This document shows, piece after piece, positions 36,840 to 45,262 of a stretch of 64,000 bases of DNA (position 1 is its first letter; every line of letters starts with the position of its first letter). The stretch is from Flavobacterium rhamnosiphilum (lineage in GTDB: Bacteria > Bacteroidota > Bacteroidia > Flavobacteriales > Flavobacteriaceae). The notes beneath the pieces were generated by a model. The model did not search any database. It was not told the DNA's origin and saw only the letters and a program-made list of their open reading frames with translations. The DNA is taken from contig NZ_SMLG01000003.1 of assembly GCF_004349195.1 (NCBI RefSeq), positions 1 through 64,000 on the forward strand, given 5' to 3'. The position numbers and the translations under genes are program-made.

Positions 36840-37352
36840 TTACTTCGCTAAATAATATTTTACCGCAACTAGTGTTAAAGATTTTATCTTACCAATTTCC
36901 AAACTAGATTCCTTGTCATAAGAGAAAATACAACTAGATTTAGCCTCTATTTTCGAACAAGTAGAAATTGCACCATTTGAATAACCTCCAGAAGATTCTA
37001 GTCCATCAGCATCAACAGTTAGAACTGGAAACCCGTTTACCGAGAAATCACTTAAGTTATTCAGTTTAATTTCGAATTGCAATCTACTTGTATTTTTACC
37101 CGTGTCTGGGGTAAAATTAAAGCTCAACACTTCGTAAGAAAAATTCGTAAGTGTTTTCGATTCACTTATTGGTGTTATTACGTAATCACAAGAAACCTCT
37201 CTAGTACTTTCCGGGTAATAAGAAGACCCTGTTGGAGTGTGAATACTATAAGCAGGAATAGTAATTGTTTTCACACAATCTTTATCAGAGGAACATCCAA
37301 AAATAAAAACACCACTCATTAATGAGAATAATAATTTAGAAAATTTAGTCAT
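36840..37352 (-). CDS. Lipoprotein of unknown function
   Basis: About 170 residues with a lipoprotein signal ending in FIFGC (Cys20) after MTKFSKLLFSLMSGV. The mature part is beta-rich, with Cys residues (CDYVITPI, STCSKIEAKSSC) that may form disulfides. I do not recognise a family. The ATG at 37352 gives the signal peptide. A longer ORF from 37430 would place 26 residues before it. It sits between the two metH halves, where a direct metH-metH junction would be expected, and looks like an insertion with its flanking repeats. Confidence 0.7.
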   Translation of the reverse strand: MTKFSKLLFSLMSGVFIFGCSSDKDCVKTITIPAYSIHTPTGSSYYPESTREVSCDYVITPISESKTLTNFSYEVLSFNFTPDTGKNTSRLQFEIKLNNLSDFSVNGFPVLTVDADGLESSGGYSNGAISTCSKIEAKSSCIFSYDKESSLEIGKIKSLTLVAVKYYLAK

Positions 37353-37439
37353 TTTTTTTTTAAGATATTGAATTCGTTGTTTTTCATCAAATATAAGTAA
37401 AAGCGGAATTACAATCCGGACCCATTCCACTTGTTTCGT

Positions 37440-38489
37440 TTACATCGTCGCTGTCGAAACCCTCGGTTTATACTCCTTGGCTATGTCTGCGATCAACTTG
37501 ATGTGTTCTGGGGTTGTTCCGCAACAACCGCCTATGATGTTTATTAAATTATCGTCTAAATATTCTTTGATGAAGGCTTGCATTTGTTCTGGAGTTTCAT
37601 CGTATTCTCCAAAGGCATTTGGCAATCCTGCATTTGGATGTGCCGATACATTGAAGGAAGTGTTTTGCGCCAATGTTTGCAAGTACGGTTTCAACAAATC
37701 GGCTCCCAAAGCACAATTAAAACCTACGCTCAACAATGGAATATGCGAAACAGAAATCAAAAAAGCTTCTACCGTTTGACCCGAAAGTGTTCTTCCTGAT
37801 GCATCGGTTATCGTACCTGAAACCATGATGGGAATATCGATATTGCGTTCGTCTTTGACTTCTTCTATAGCGAAAAGGGCTGCTTTTGCATTTAAGGTGT
37901 CAAAAATAGTTTCCACCAAAAGTAAATCGCAACCACCGTCCATCAAGGCTTCTACTTGTTGTTTGTAGGCAATGCGTAAATCATCAAATGTTACGGCTCT
38001 ATATCCTGGATCGTTTACATCGGGTGACATGCTCGCCGTTCTGTTTGTTGGGCCTATTGAACCCGCCACAAAACGAGGTTTGTCTGGATTTTTTGCCGTA
38101 AATTCATCCGCTACTTCACGGGCTATTCGTGCCGATTCGTAGTTAAGTTCGTAAACGTATTCTTCCAGATAATAATCGGCCATACCGATGGTGGTTCCAG
38201 AAAAAGTGTTGGTTTCTACGATATCAGCTCCCGCTTCAAAATAGGCTGCGTGAACTGCTTTGATGGCTTGCGGTTGTGTGAGCGACAATAAATCGTTATT
38301 CCCTTTGAGAGAATGTGGAAAATCTTTGAAACGTTCGCCTCGAAAATCTTCCTCGGAGAAATTATAACGTTGCAACATGGTTCCCATTGCTCCATCGAGC
38401 ACGAGTATTCTCTTTTTTATTTCTTCTTGAATTGTCCCCCTAACCCCCGAAGGGGAAACTCCTAAACTATCTTTTGAAATGTTTGACAT
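37440..38489 (-). CDS. metH: Homocysteine S-methyltransferase half of split MetH
   Basis: This 349-residue protein is the N-terminal, zinc-dependent homocysteine-binding module of methionine synthase. It has [18 protein letters not shown], the [13 protein letters not shown] block, and the zinc cysteines in SVGFNCALG and [13 protein letters not shown]. Its first 21 codons include a C/G-rich palindromic repeat (residues about 10-20, [10 protein letters not shown]) not seen in the usual family start. A SAM-I riboswitch lies 347 bp upstream. Confidence 0.93.
   Translation of the reverse strand: MSNISKDSLGVSPSGVRGTIQEEIKKRILVLDGAMGTMLQRYNFSEEDFRGERFKDFPHSLKGNNDLLSLTQPQAIKAVHAAYFEAGADIVETNTFSGTTIGMADYYLEEYVYELNYESARIAREVADEFTAKNPDKPRFVAGSIGPTNRTASMSPDVNDPGYRAVTFDDLRIAYKQQVEALMDGGCDLLLVETIFDTLNAKAALFAIEEVKDERNIDIPIMVSGTITDASGRTLSGQTVEAFLISVSHIPLLSVGFNCALGADLLKPYLQTLAQNTSFNVSAHPNAGLPNAFGEYDETPEQMQAFIKEYLDDNLINIIGGCCGTTPEHIKLIADIAKEYKPRVSTATM
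38434..38460. repeat. Palindromic repeat inside the metH coding region
   Basis: It contains CCCCCTAACCCCCGAAGGGG on the plus strand, a member of the same family as 43653 and 43775. It codes in frame for residues near 10-20 of the homocysteine-binding MetH protein. Confidence 0.7.
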
Positions 38490-38836
38490 AACTTTTTATT
38501 TCTTGTAAATCTCGATATGTATCGGGATTTATACTTTTGATTAATAATTACAAAGGTTCACTATTTTAGCTCTTTAGCCCCGATTACTTCACTTGATTTC
38601 TATTTTCATAGGAGTTCAGTGAACTACGTTTGCAGCGGTATCCTTTTTTTTATTTTACCCTGTCAGGGTTTAAAACCCTGACAGGGTAAAATAAAAAAAA
38701 GATATAGCGTAAAGCGGGAACGGTATTGGCAGAAAAACGCCAATTGTTCGCTCCTGATACTGAAATTAATTCAGTAAGCTAAATATCGATATGTTGTCAA
38801 GAAAAGGTTTGAGAAATACTAAGTGAGTATTCGTGT
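38490..38836. other. Long metH leader holding a repeat hairpin
   Basis: No gene is seen between metH and its riboswitch. A dispersed repeat copy (about 38628-38725) carries a large AT-flanked hairpin with CCTGTCAGGG/CCCTGACAGG arms (38643-38701). It lies between sensor and gene on the transcript. Confidence 0.55.
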
Positions 38837-38952
38837 GTTATCTATCTTAGATACTGAAACTGGTTCCGTATAAAGTAGAATGTAGCACCTTCTTTAAAGA
38901 TAAAGGGTTGCTAAGGTTTCATTGGGTCTTTCCCTCCGCCTTTCGTGATAAC
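38837..38952 (-). ncRNA. SAM-I (S-box) riboswitch upstream of metH
   Basis: On the minus strand the outer P1 pairs GTTATC (38947-38952) with GATAAC (38837-38842). Between them are the conserved S-box blocks: GGCGGAGGGA, AGACCCAATGAAACCT, TAGCAACCC and GAAGGTGCTACATTCTAC. These match the SAM-I aptamer (RF00162 type) that turns off methionine genes when SAM is high. The expression platform is unclear because a repeat hairpin intervenes before metH. Confidence 0.93.
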
Positions 38953-38987
38953 TTTCAATAAATATATGAACAGTGCAAAGTAAAGAC

Positions 38988-39019
38988 ATAGCGCTAATAC
39001 TTGCAAGTATTAGCGCTAT
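38988..39019. terminator. Perfect 32 bp palindrome after the ferredoxin reductase gene
   Basis: The sequence reads identically on both strands around ATAGCGCTAATACTTGCAAG. It lies 28 bp past the reductase stop and just upstream of the metH riboswitch promoter region. The plus strand has a T-run after it. It probably ends the sulfur operon, but an operator is possible. Confidence 0.6.
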
Positions 39020-39046
39020 ATTTTTTAACTAGTTTGTATTAAGTTG

Positions 39047-40099
39047 TTAAACTATGGCTTTCACCACGGCTTTTGGAGCTTCTTTACGGGTTCCGTCAAA
39101 TCCGTCAACACCAGAAACTGTAGTATATTTCAATACATATTTTTTACCCGGGTTGATGATTTGGTACGCTGCCTGACACATTAAAGTCGCTTCGTGGAAT
39201 CCGCAAAGGATCAACTTTAATTTTCCTGGATAGGTATTTACGTCACCAATGGCAAAAATTCCCGGAATATTCGTTTGATAATCCAAGGCATTATTTACTT
39301 TGATAGCATTTTTTTCGATTTCTAATCCCCAGTCTCCGATAGGTCCTAATTTTGGTGTTAATCCAAAAAGTGGAATAAAATAATCGGTAGGAATGGTTCT
39401 GTGCGCTCCATTTTCCTCAATGTCAATTGATTCTAAATGTTCGGCTCCATTCAAACCAACTACTTCTGCTGGTGTGATCATTTTTATTTTTCCTAAATTC
39501 TTCAATTCCTGCACTTTTTCTACCGAATCTAATGCGCCTCTAAATTCATTTCTACGGTGAATTAAAGTTACCTCAGAAGCTACATTCGACAAGAAAATAC
39601 TCCAGTCTAAAGCTGAATCACCGCCTCCGGCAATCACGACTCTTTTGTCCCTGAATTTTTCCGGATTTTTGATGAAATACTTGATTCCTTTATCTTCGTA
39701 AAATTCGATATCTTCGATCAATGGTTTTCTTGGTTCAAAACTTCCTAATCCACCTGCAATCGCAATTACTGGTGCATGAAATCTTTTCCCTTTATTTGAG
39801 GTTACTATGAAACTTCCGTCTTCCTGTTTTTCGATTGTTTCGGCACGTTCTCCCAGCGTGAATCCCGGTTCAAACTGCTTGATTTGTTCCATTAAATTAT
39901 CAACCAAATCACCCGCCAATACTTCAGGAAATCCTGGAATATCATAAATAGGTTTTTTTGGATATAATTCAGATAATTGCCCGCCGGCTTGTGGCAAGGC
40001 ATCTAAAATATGGCATTTTAATTTTAACAATCCTGCTTCAAAAACTGCAAATAAACCTGTCGGTCCGGCTCCTATTATAAGTATGTCTGTTTTAACCAT
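39047..40099 (-). CDS. Ferredoxin/flavodoxin-NADP reductase, YumC type
   Basis: This 350-residue thioredoxin-reductase-like flavoprotein has FAD motif IIGAGPTGLFAVFEAG near residue 6 and NADPH motif VIAGGGDSALDW near 155. There is no CxxC redox pair, so it is a YumC-like ferredoxin-NADP reductase and not a thioredoxin reductase. At the end of the sulfate assimilation cluster, it probably supplies reduced ferredoxin to the sulfite reductase. That role is inferred. Confidence 0.88.
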   Translation of the reverse strand: MVKTDILIIGAGPTGLFAVFEAGLLKLKCHILDALPQAGGQLSELYPKKPIYDIPGFPEVLAGDLVDNLMEQIKQFEPGFTLGERAETIEKQEDGSFIVTSNKGKRFHAPVIAIAGGLGSFEPRKPLIEDIEFYEDKGIKYFIKNPEKFRDKRVVIAGGGDSALDWSIFLSNVASEVTLIHRRNEFRGALDSVEKVQELKNLGKIKMITPAEVVGLNGAEHLESIDIEENGAHRTIPTDYFIPLFGLTPKLGPIGDWGLEIEKNAIKVNNALDYQTNIPGIFAIGDVNTYPGKLKLILCGFHEATLMCQAAYQIINPGKKYVLKYTTVSGVDGFDGTRKEAPKAVVKAIV

Positions 40100-40196
40100 T
40101 TTATTTATTGTTTGTAATCATTCTTAATAAGTACAAATAAACGAATTATTATTATACATTTATATGATTTATATCATTCATTTATTTGTGACTGTT

Positions 40197-40778
40197 CTAT
40201 TCTTTATTTTTTAATGCTTCTGTAATTTCATTCATTTTCTGCACTTTTTCTTCGAAATTCCCTTTCAAGGTTTTGCGATATTCATTTAGGTTTTCGACCA
40301 TTTTGTTGATATCGTCCGGGATTATTTCTTCGAAAAACTCCCGTAATCTTTTGGCTGTTGTAGGTGATTTTCCGTTTGTCGAAATCGCAATTTTCACATT
40401 TCCTTTGGTTACAATGCCACCCAAATAATAGTCACATAAATCAGGTGTATCAGCAATATTGCAAATCAAGTATCTTTTTCTGGACAAATCAAACACTCTT
40501 TTATTGACTTTCAAATCATCGGTACAGGCAATAACCATGTGCCTTTTCTTCAACATTTTTTTCTTGAACTTGGCTTTAGTCAATTTCACCGAAGGATGTT
40601 TTTCAACCAACTCTTCCAATTCTGGCAAAAACTTTGGCGCCACCACCTCAACATTTGCATTTGGACTGGATTTCAGCATAAATGATAACTTTTCTAAACC
40701 CACATTTCCTCCGCCTACAATAAGCACATTGAGGTTGTGTAGTTTTAAAAAAATAGGATATAATTCGTTCCTGTCCAT
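40197..40778 (-). CDS. Precorrin-2 dehydrogenase / sirohydrochlorin ferrochelatase (CysG N-terminal type)
   Basis: The 193-residue protein corresponds to the Met8/CysG-N module that oxidises precorrin-2 and inserts iron to form siroheme. The Rossmann motif VLIVGGGNVGLEKL lies near residue 18 and the catalytic segment ISTNGKSPTTAKRLREFFE follows later. It overlaps or abuts cobA and serves the siroheme-containing sulfite reductase of the same cluster. Confidence 0.92.
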   Translation of the reverse strand: MDRNELYPIFLKLHNLNVLIVGGGNVGLEKLSFMLKSSPNANVEVVAPKFLPELEELVEKHPSVKLTKAKFKKKMLKKRHMVIACTDDLKVNKRVFDLSRKRYLICNIADTPDLCDYYLGGIVTKGNVKIAISTNGKSPTTAKRLREFFEEIIPDDINKMVENLNEYRKTLKGNFEEKVQKMNEITEALKNKE

Positions 40779-40780
40779 TG

Positions 40781-41554
40781 TTATCTTATTTCTGATGCTA
40801 TAAATTCTTCGTAAAATCCTTTCAACTTATTACTTTCTCTAACCACTTCACCAATAACAATTATTGCCGGCGAACTTAATTTGTTCTCAGTGACAACCTG
40901 TTGAATGGTATCTATAGTCCCAACGCCTATTTTTTCATCTGGCATAGTTCCGTTTTGAATGATCGCTACGGGAGTTTCCCCTTTGGATTCCTTTTGAAAC
41001 AAGGCAATAATTTGTTCCAATTTGCTCATCCCCATCAAGATTACCACTGTTGCCGAAGACTGTGCTGCCAAAGCAACATCGTTCGATAATTTCCTGGCGG
41101 AGGTCGTGCCGGTTATTACCCAAAAACTTTCGGACACTCCTCTTTTGGTCAAAGAAATCCCTTGATAAGCGGGAACTGCAATGGATGAAGAGATCCCAGG
41201 AATAACAAAGGTAGGAATTCCAAAGCTTTCTACATACTCTATTTCTTCGCTTCCTCGTCCAAATATAAATGGATCACCGCCTTTTAATCGAACCACATTT
41301 CCATACGTAAGCGCATTATCCACAATCAACTGATTGATTTGATCTTGCGAATATTCATGACAGCCTTTTCTTTTTCCAACAAATATTTTAATGGATTTCT
41401 TTGGCGCATAAGTCAAGATTTCCTCATTAGCCAAAGCATCATACAAAACCACTTGAGCTTCGGCAAGTGCTTTTGCGCCTTTGATGGTAAGCAAATCAGG
41501 ATCTCCCGGACCTGCTCCAACTAAGGTTACGAATGGTTTTACTTTATTTCTCAT
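40781..41554 (-). CDS. cobA: Uroporphyrinogen-III C-methyltransferase
   Basis: This enzyme methylates uroporphyrinogen III at C2 and C7 with SAM to give precorrin-2, the first step to siroheme. The 257-residue protein has VGAGPGDPDLLTIKGAKAL, the RLKGGDPFIFGRGSEE block and the ITGTTS segment. It overlaps the sulfite reductase gene by 11 bp, indicating tight coupling. Confidence 0.94.
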   Translation of the reverse strand: MRNKVKPFVTLVGAGPGDPDLLTIKGAKALAEAQVVLYDALANEEILTYAPKKSIKIFVGKRKGCHEYSQDQINQLIVDNALTYGNVVRLKGGDPFIFGRGSEEIEYVESFGIPTFVIPGISSSIAVPAYQGISLTKRGVSESFWVITGTTSARKLSNDVALAAQSSATVVILMGMSKLEQIIALFQKESKGETPVAIIQNGTMPDEKIGVGTIDTIQQVVTENKLSSPAIIVIGEVVRESNKLKGFYEEFIASEIR

Positions 41555-43637
41555 CTGCTAAATCTTTTGCTCTATACGATTCTATATTTTCAAAAAAGGC
41601 TGCTGCTTCTTGAATGTATTTTTGTGCAAATTCCCCCGAAGGTTCATTTTGGTTGATTTGATATACCAAATCTCTTAACGAAGACTCCAATACAATTTTA
41701 TTGGTTTCAATAAAAACAGTATCAAACAAATCGATAATTCCTGCGTGATTATTGGTCTTTTGATTTTCGGCAAGCAATAATGCTTTGGCACCATTTACAA
41801 AACCGGCATACGCCAAATAAATAGCATCTGCCCATTTTTTGTCATCAAAAGCTTCTTGAGCAAACGTTAATTTGTCTTTAGCTTCAAATAATAATGTAGT
41901 TACTAAATCAATTACAACACCCGCACATTCACCAACTCCAACTGCTTTTACGTAATTATCGGCATTTCCCCAATCCACGAAATCAGCTTCGGTCAAATTA
42001 GTCACATCGGCTAATGGTTTCAAGAACTCATAGAAATACTTCTCTCCTTTGGCATCATAATAATTCAAGAATGATTGTCCGTTTGCATTCGCTTCAAAAT
42101 CATTTAAGATAAAACGCAACGCATCAGGTCCTCTTCTGCTTGGAATTTTGATCACTTTATCCGAAAATCTTCCTGATCCATTTCCTAAATTTCCTCCGCC
42201 TAATAAAACTTGTAACGCAGGCGCCACTAATTTCCCTGCATTAATAGACATTCCCTGGAAACCAATTTCGGCCATATTGTGTTGTCCACAAGCATTCATA
42301 CAACCACTGATTTTAATCGTGATTTCTTGATTGTTGCTGTATTGTGGATATTCTGTTTCCAAAACTCTTTCCAGTTCTACTGCAATTCCGGTGCTGCTTG
42401 CAATCCCAAGATTACACGTATCCGTTCCCGGACAAGCGGTGATATCGGCTGTGGAATTGTATCCTAAATCAACAAAATTAAGCTTAGCCAATTCTTGGTA
42501 GAAAAATGGTAAATTTTCTTCTTTTACATGGCGAATCAAAATATCCTGTCTCAAAGTAAAACGCAATTCATTAGCTGCATAATTTTTTATCAATTCGGCT
42601 AATAATCTTGCTTTGTCTGTATAAAAATCTCCTAAAAGCACTTTAATTCCAATCGCTACATAACCCACTTGTTTCTGAGGAAAAACATTTGATTTTTTCC
42701 AAGCTTCGAAAGCAGCAGTATCTTCAAGTACTACTTTTGGAGCTTCCAATAAAGGAGCTGGAATTTCACTATCAAAAGCAGTCGTATCGATTTCGACCGT
42801 TTGGTAAGACAAGGCTTTTTTCTCTTCTTCCACCAATCGCAAAAATTCGTCTCTCCCAATATCCTTGATTAAGAATTTCATACGGGCTTTCAAACGTTTC
42901 GCTCTTTCGCCATAGCGATCAAAAATTCTCAAAACGCCTTCGGTTGTTGGGATAATTTGGTTTACCGGAATAAATTCCGATAATAATTCCGCATGACTGG
43001 GTTGAGAACCTAATCCACCACCAAGCATTACTTTGAAACCTCTTTCGCCATTTACAATTTTTGGAATAAAACCTAAATCATGTAAATAACTCAATCCTGT
43101 ATCTTTATCCGAAGAAGAAAATGACATTTTGAATTTACGTCCCATTTCCTGACAAACTGGGTTTCTCAAGAAAAATTGAAACAAAGCGTGTGCATAAGGC
43201 GATACATCAAAAGGTTCATCCACATCAATTCCCGCTGTTTCACTGGCCGTAATATTTCTTACTGTATTTCCACAAGCTTCTCTCAAAGTAACATCATCTT
43301 TCTCTAATTCAGCCCAAAGTTCTGGCGTTCTGTCCAAACTTACGTAGTGAATCTGAATATCCTGACGCGTTGTAATGTGTAAACGCCCAGTTGAATATTC
43401 ATCAGAAACTTTAGTAATACGCAACAATTGTTCGCTTGTCACTTTTCCAAATGGCAATTTGATACGAATCATTTGGACACCTTCCTGACGCTGACCGTAA
43501 ACTCCTCTCGCCAAACGAAGGCTTCGGAAACGTTCGTCATCAATTTTTCCTTCTTTGAATAAACGTATCTTTTTCTCTAAATCGATGATGTCTTTTTGGA
43601 CAATCGGATCTTCTATTTCGTTTCTAAAACTTTGCAT
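41544..43637 (-). CDS. Siroheme nitrite/sulfite reductase with C-terminal HEPN domain
   Basis: This 697-residue enzyme reduces sulfite to sulfide by six electrons. The ferredoxin-type fold carries siroheme/4Fe-4S ligands in CPGTDTC (C-x5-C) and CMNAC (C-x3-C). A C-terminal helical region (from about 560) resembles a HEPN domain fused to flavobacterial sulfite reductases. Context with cysDNH, siroheme genes and a ferredoxin reductase supports sulfite over nitrite as substrate. The HEPN part has no known role here. Confidence 0.92.
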   Translation of the reverse strand: MQSFRNEIEDPIVQKDIIDLEKKIRLFKEGKIDDERFRSLRLARGVYGQRQEGVQMIRIKLPFGKVTSEQLLRITKVSDEYSTGRLHITTRQDIQIHYVSLDRTPELWAELEKDDVTLREACGNTVRNITASETAGIDVDEPFDVSPYAHALFQFFLRNPVCQEMGRKFKMSFSSSDKDTGLSYLHDLGFIPKIVNGERGFKVMLGGGLGSQPSHAELLSEFIPVNQIIPTTEGVLRIFDRYGERAKRLKARMKFLIKDIGRDEFLRLVEEEKKALSYQTVEIDTTAFDSEIPAPLLEAPKVVLEDTAAFEAWKKSNVFPQKQVGYVAIGIKVLLGDFYTDKARLLAELIKNYAANELRFTLRQDILIRHVKEENLPFFYQELAKLNFVDLGYNSTADITACPGTDTCNLGIASSTGIAVELERVLETEYPQYSNNQEITIKISGCMNACGQHNMAEIGFQGMSINAGKLVAPALQVLLGGGNLGNGSGRFSDKVIKIPSRRGPDALRFILNDFEANANGQSFLNYYDAKGEKYFYEFLKPLADVTNLTEADFVDWGNADNYVKAVGVGECAGVVIDLVTTLLFEAKDKLTFAQEAFDDKKWADAIYLAYAGFVNGAKALLLAENQKTNNHAGIIDLFDTVFIETNKIVLESSLRDLVYQINQNEPSGEFAQKYIQEAAAFFENIESYRAKDLADEK

Positions 43638-43652
43638 CTGTAGTTATGTTTA

Positions 43653-43690
43653 TCCTCCCCCCGGCCCCCTCCGAAGGAGGGGGAGCCGAA
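43653..43690. repeat. Palindromic C/G-rich repeat (sir-cysN, left)
   Basis: It contains CCTCCCCCCGGCCCCCTCC and its complement around GAAGG. It pairs with an inverted copy at 43775-43806 in the same intergenic region. Confidence 0.7.
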
Positions 43691-43774
43691 ACTGGAAATA
43701 TTATTATACTTTATTTTACTCTTTTTGTAAAAGGTTGAATCCTTAACTACTGGAATATTCTTTATCCAGTATGG

Positions 43775-43806
43775 CACCCTTCCCTTCGGGGAGGGCTGGG
43801 GTGGGG
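43775..43806. repeat. Palindromic C/G-rich repeat (sir-cysN, right)
   Basis: It contains CCCTTCCCTTCGGGGAGGG followed by GCTGGGGTGGGGA, inverted relative to the copy at 43653. Confidence 0.7.
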
Positions 43807-43808
43807 AT

Positions 43809-45053
43809 TTAGTTTATAAAACCAACTCCTGCGGTTGTATTGGTTGCAGCATCAATTAAAATAAAAGCTCCGTTTGATTTGTTGTCATGATAGGCATCAA
43901 AATACAGAGCTTTACTCAACTTAATATTCACTTCACCAATTTCATTAATGGCTAATTGAGTGGCCGGAGTTGCTCCTGAATAATCTGTTGCAATTACATT
44001 TTTTACACTTTCAATTTTTGCCAAAACTCTATTGGTATTGTGCTGAATAAAATATTTTGTCCCCGGAACTAACTTTTTGCTGTCCATCCAACAAATTGTG
44101 GTATTGATATCTTTTTCAATTCTTGGAAGCTCATTCGATTTTACAATCATATCACCTCTAGTCACGTTAATGTCATTTTCCAACTCAATTGTTATAGAAG
44201 AACCTGCTGTCGCTTCGTCGAATTGTTTATCGAAAAAATGAATGTTAGTCACTTTCGATTCTGTCAAAGAAGGAAGAACGGTTACCGCATCACCTACTTT
44301 AATATTATCTCCATACAATTTTCCTGCATACCCTCTAAAGTCGTGATATTCCTCAGTTTTTGGTCTAATTACCGTTTGAACGGGGAAACGCGCTTGTCCT
44401 TTTTCGTATACATCTTTTGGCTCTAAAGCCTCTAAATGTTCCAATACCGTTTGCCCAGTGTACCAAGGCATATTTTCTGATTTATCAACTACATTCCCAC
44501 CGTTGATCGCACTTAACGGAATGTAACTAACCGTTTGTTCTTTGAAAGTGCTTTTTGCGTTTAAGGCCTGAAAATCAGCTTTGATTTTGTTGTACACTTC
44601 TTCCGAATAATCAACCAAATCCATTTTGTTTACCGCAACGATCACTTCTTTTACACGCAATAAATTATTGATGAAAAAGTGACGGTACGTTTGCTCAATA
44701 ACTCCTTTTCTGGCGTCAATCAAAATGATTGAAACCTGTGAAGTCGAAGCTCCGGTAACCATGTTACGTGTATATTCTACATGACCTGGAGTATCGGCAA
44801 TAATGTAACTTTTCTTTGCTGTCGAAAAATAAATATGCGCTACGTCAATCGTGATTCCTTGCTCTCTTTCGGCAACCAAACCATCGGTAGCCAATGAAAA
44901 ATCTAAGTAATCGTATCCTTTTTGCTTGCTGCTTTTTTCTATTGCTTCAATCTTATCTGTAGTCAATGACTTTGTATCGTACAATAATCTTCCGATTAAT
45001 GTGCTTTTCCCGTCATCTACACTTCCTGCTGTTGCTATTTTTAAAACTTCCAT
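43809..45053 (-). CDS. cysN: Sulfate adenylyltransferase, GTPase subunit
   Basis: CysN couples GTP hydrolysis to APS synthesis by CysD. The 414-residue protein has G1 GSVDDGKST (residues 10-18), G3 DTPGH, G4 NKMD and elongation-factor-like beta domains. There is no CysC (APS kinase) fusion, which fits direct APS reduction by the downstream pathway. Confidence 0.95.
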   Translation of the reverse strand: MEVLKIATAGSVDDGKSTLIGRLLYDTKSLTTDKIEAIEKSSKQKGYDYLDFSLATDGLVAEREQGITIDVAHIYFSTAKKSYIIADTPGHVEYTRNMVTGASTSQVSIILIDARKGVIEQTYRHFFINNLLRVKEVIVAVNKMDLVDYSEEVYNKIKADFQALNAKSTFKEQTVSYIPLSAINGGNVVDKSENMPWYTGQTVLEHLEALEPKDVYEKGQARFPVQTVIRPKTEEYHDFRGYAGKLYGDNIKVGDAVTVLPSLTESKVTNIHFFDKQFDEATAGSSITIELENDINVTRGDMIVKSNELPRIEKDINTTICWMDSKKLVPGTKYFIQHNTNRVLAKIESVKNVIATDYSGATPATQLAINEIGEVNIKLSKALYFDAYHDNKSNGAFILIDAATNTTAGVGFIN

Positions 45054-45077
45054 GTTTTATTTTGAGTTTAAAGTTTT

Positions 45078-45113
45078 CCTCACCCCAGCCCTCTCCTTTG
45101 GAGAGGGAGCCGA
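45078..45113. repeat. Palindromic C/G-rich repeat (cysN-cysD)
   Basis: It contains CCTCACCCCAGCCCTCTCC and GGAGAGGGAGC around TTT, another copy of the dispersed palindromic family. Confidence 0.65.
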
Positions 45114-45149
45114 GAGTGGAAATAATAATTTTGTATTTGCTCTTGCTCC

Positions 45150-45251
45150 GCAAAGTCTCTGACTTTGAGGATATGTTGAGCGGTCTTAGACCGCATTATA
45201 ATAATGAAGGTCAAAGACCTTTGTACACTTTCTCAAAGTCGGAGACTTTGC
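45150..45251. repeat. Nested inverted-repeat cluster between cysD and cysN
   Basis: Outer 20 bp arms (45150-45169 and 45232-45251) are complementary with one mismatch. They enclose two small palindromes, GCGGTCTTAGACCGC (45180-45194) and AAGGTCAAAGACCTTT (45207-45222). It could fold into a three-hairpin structure in the cysDN mRNA. Confidence 0.7.
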
Positions 45252-45262
45252 GAAGCTTATTC

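Noticed and set aside
37431..38489. MetH split into two genes looked at first like a frameshift or assembly error
   Set aside because: The break falls at the domain boundary, each part has a clean start and stop, and split MetH is common in this phylum.
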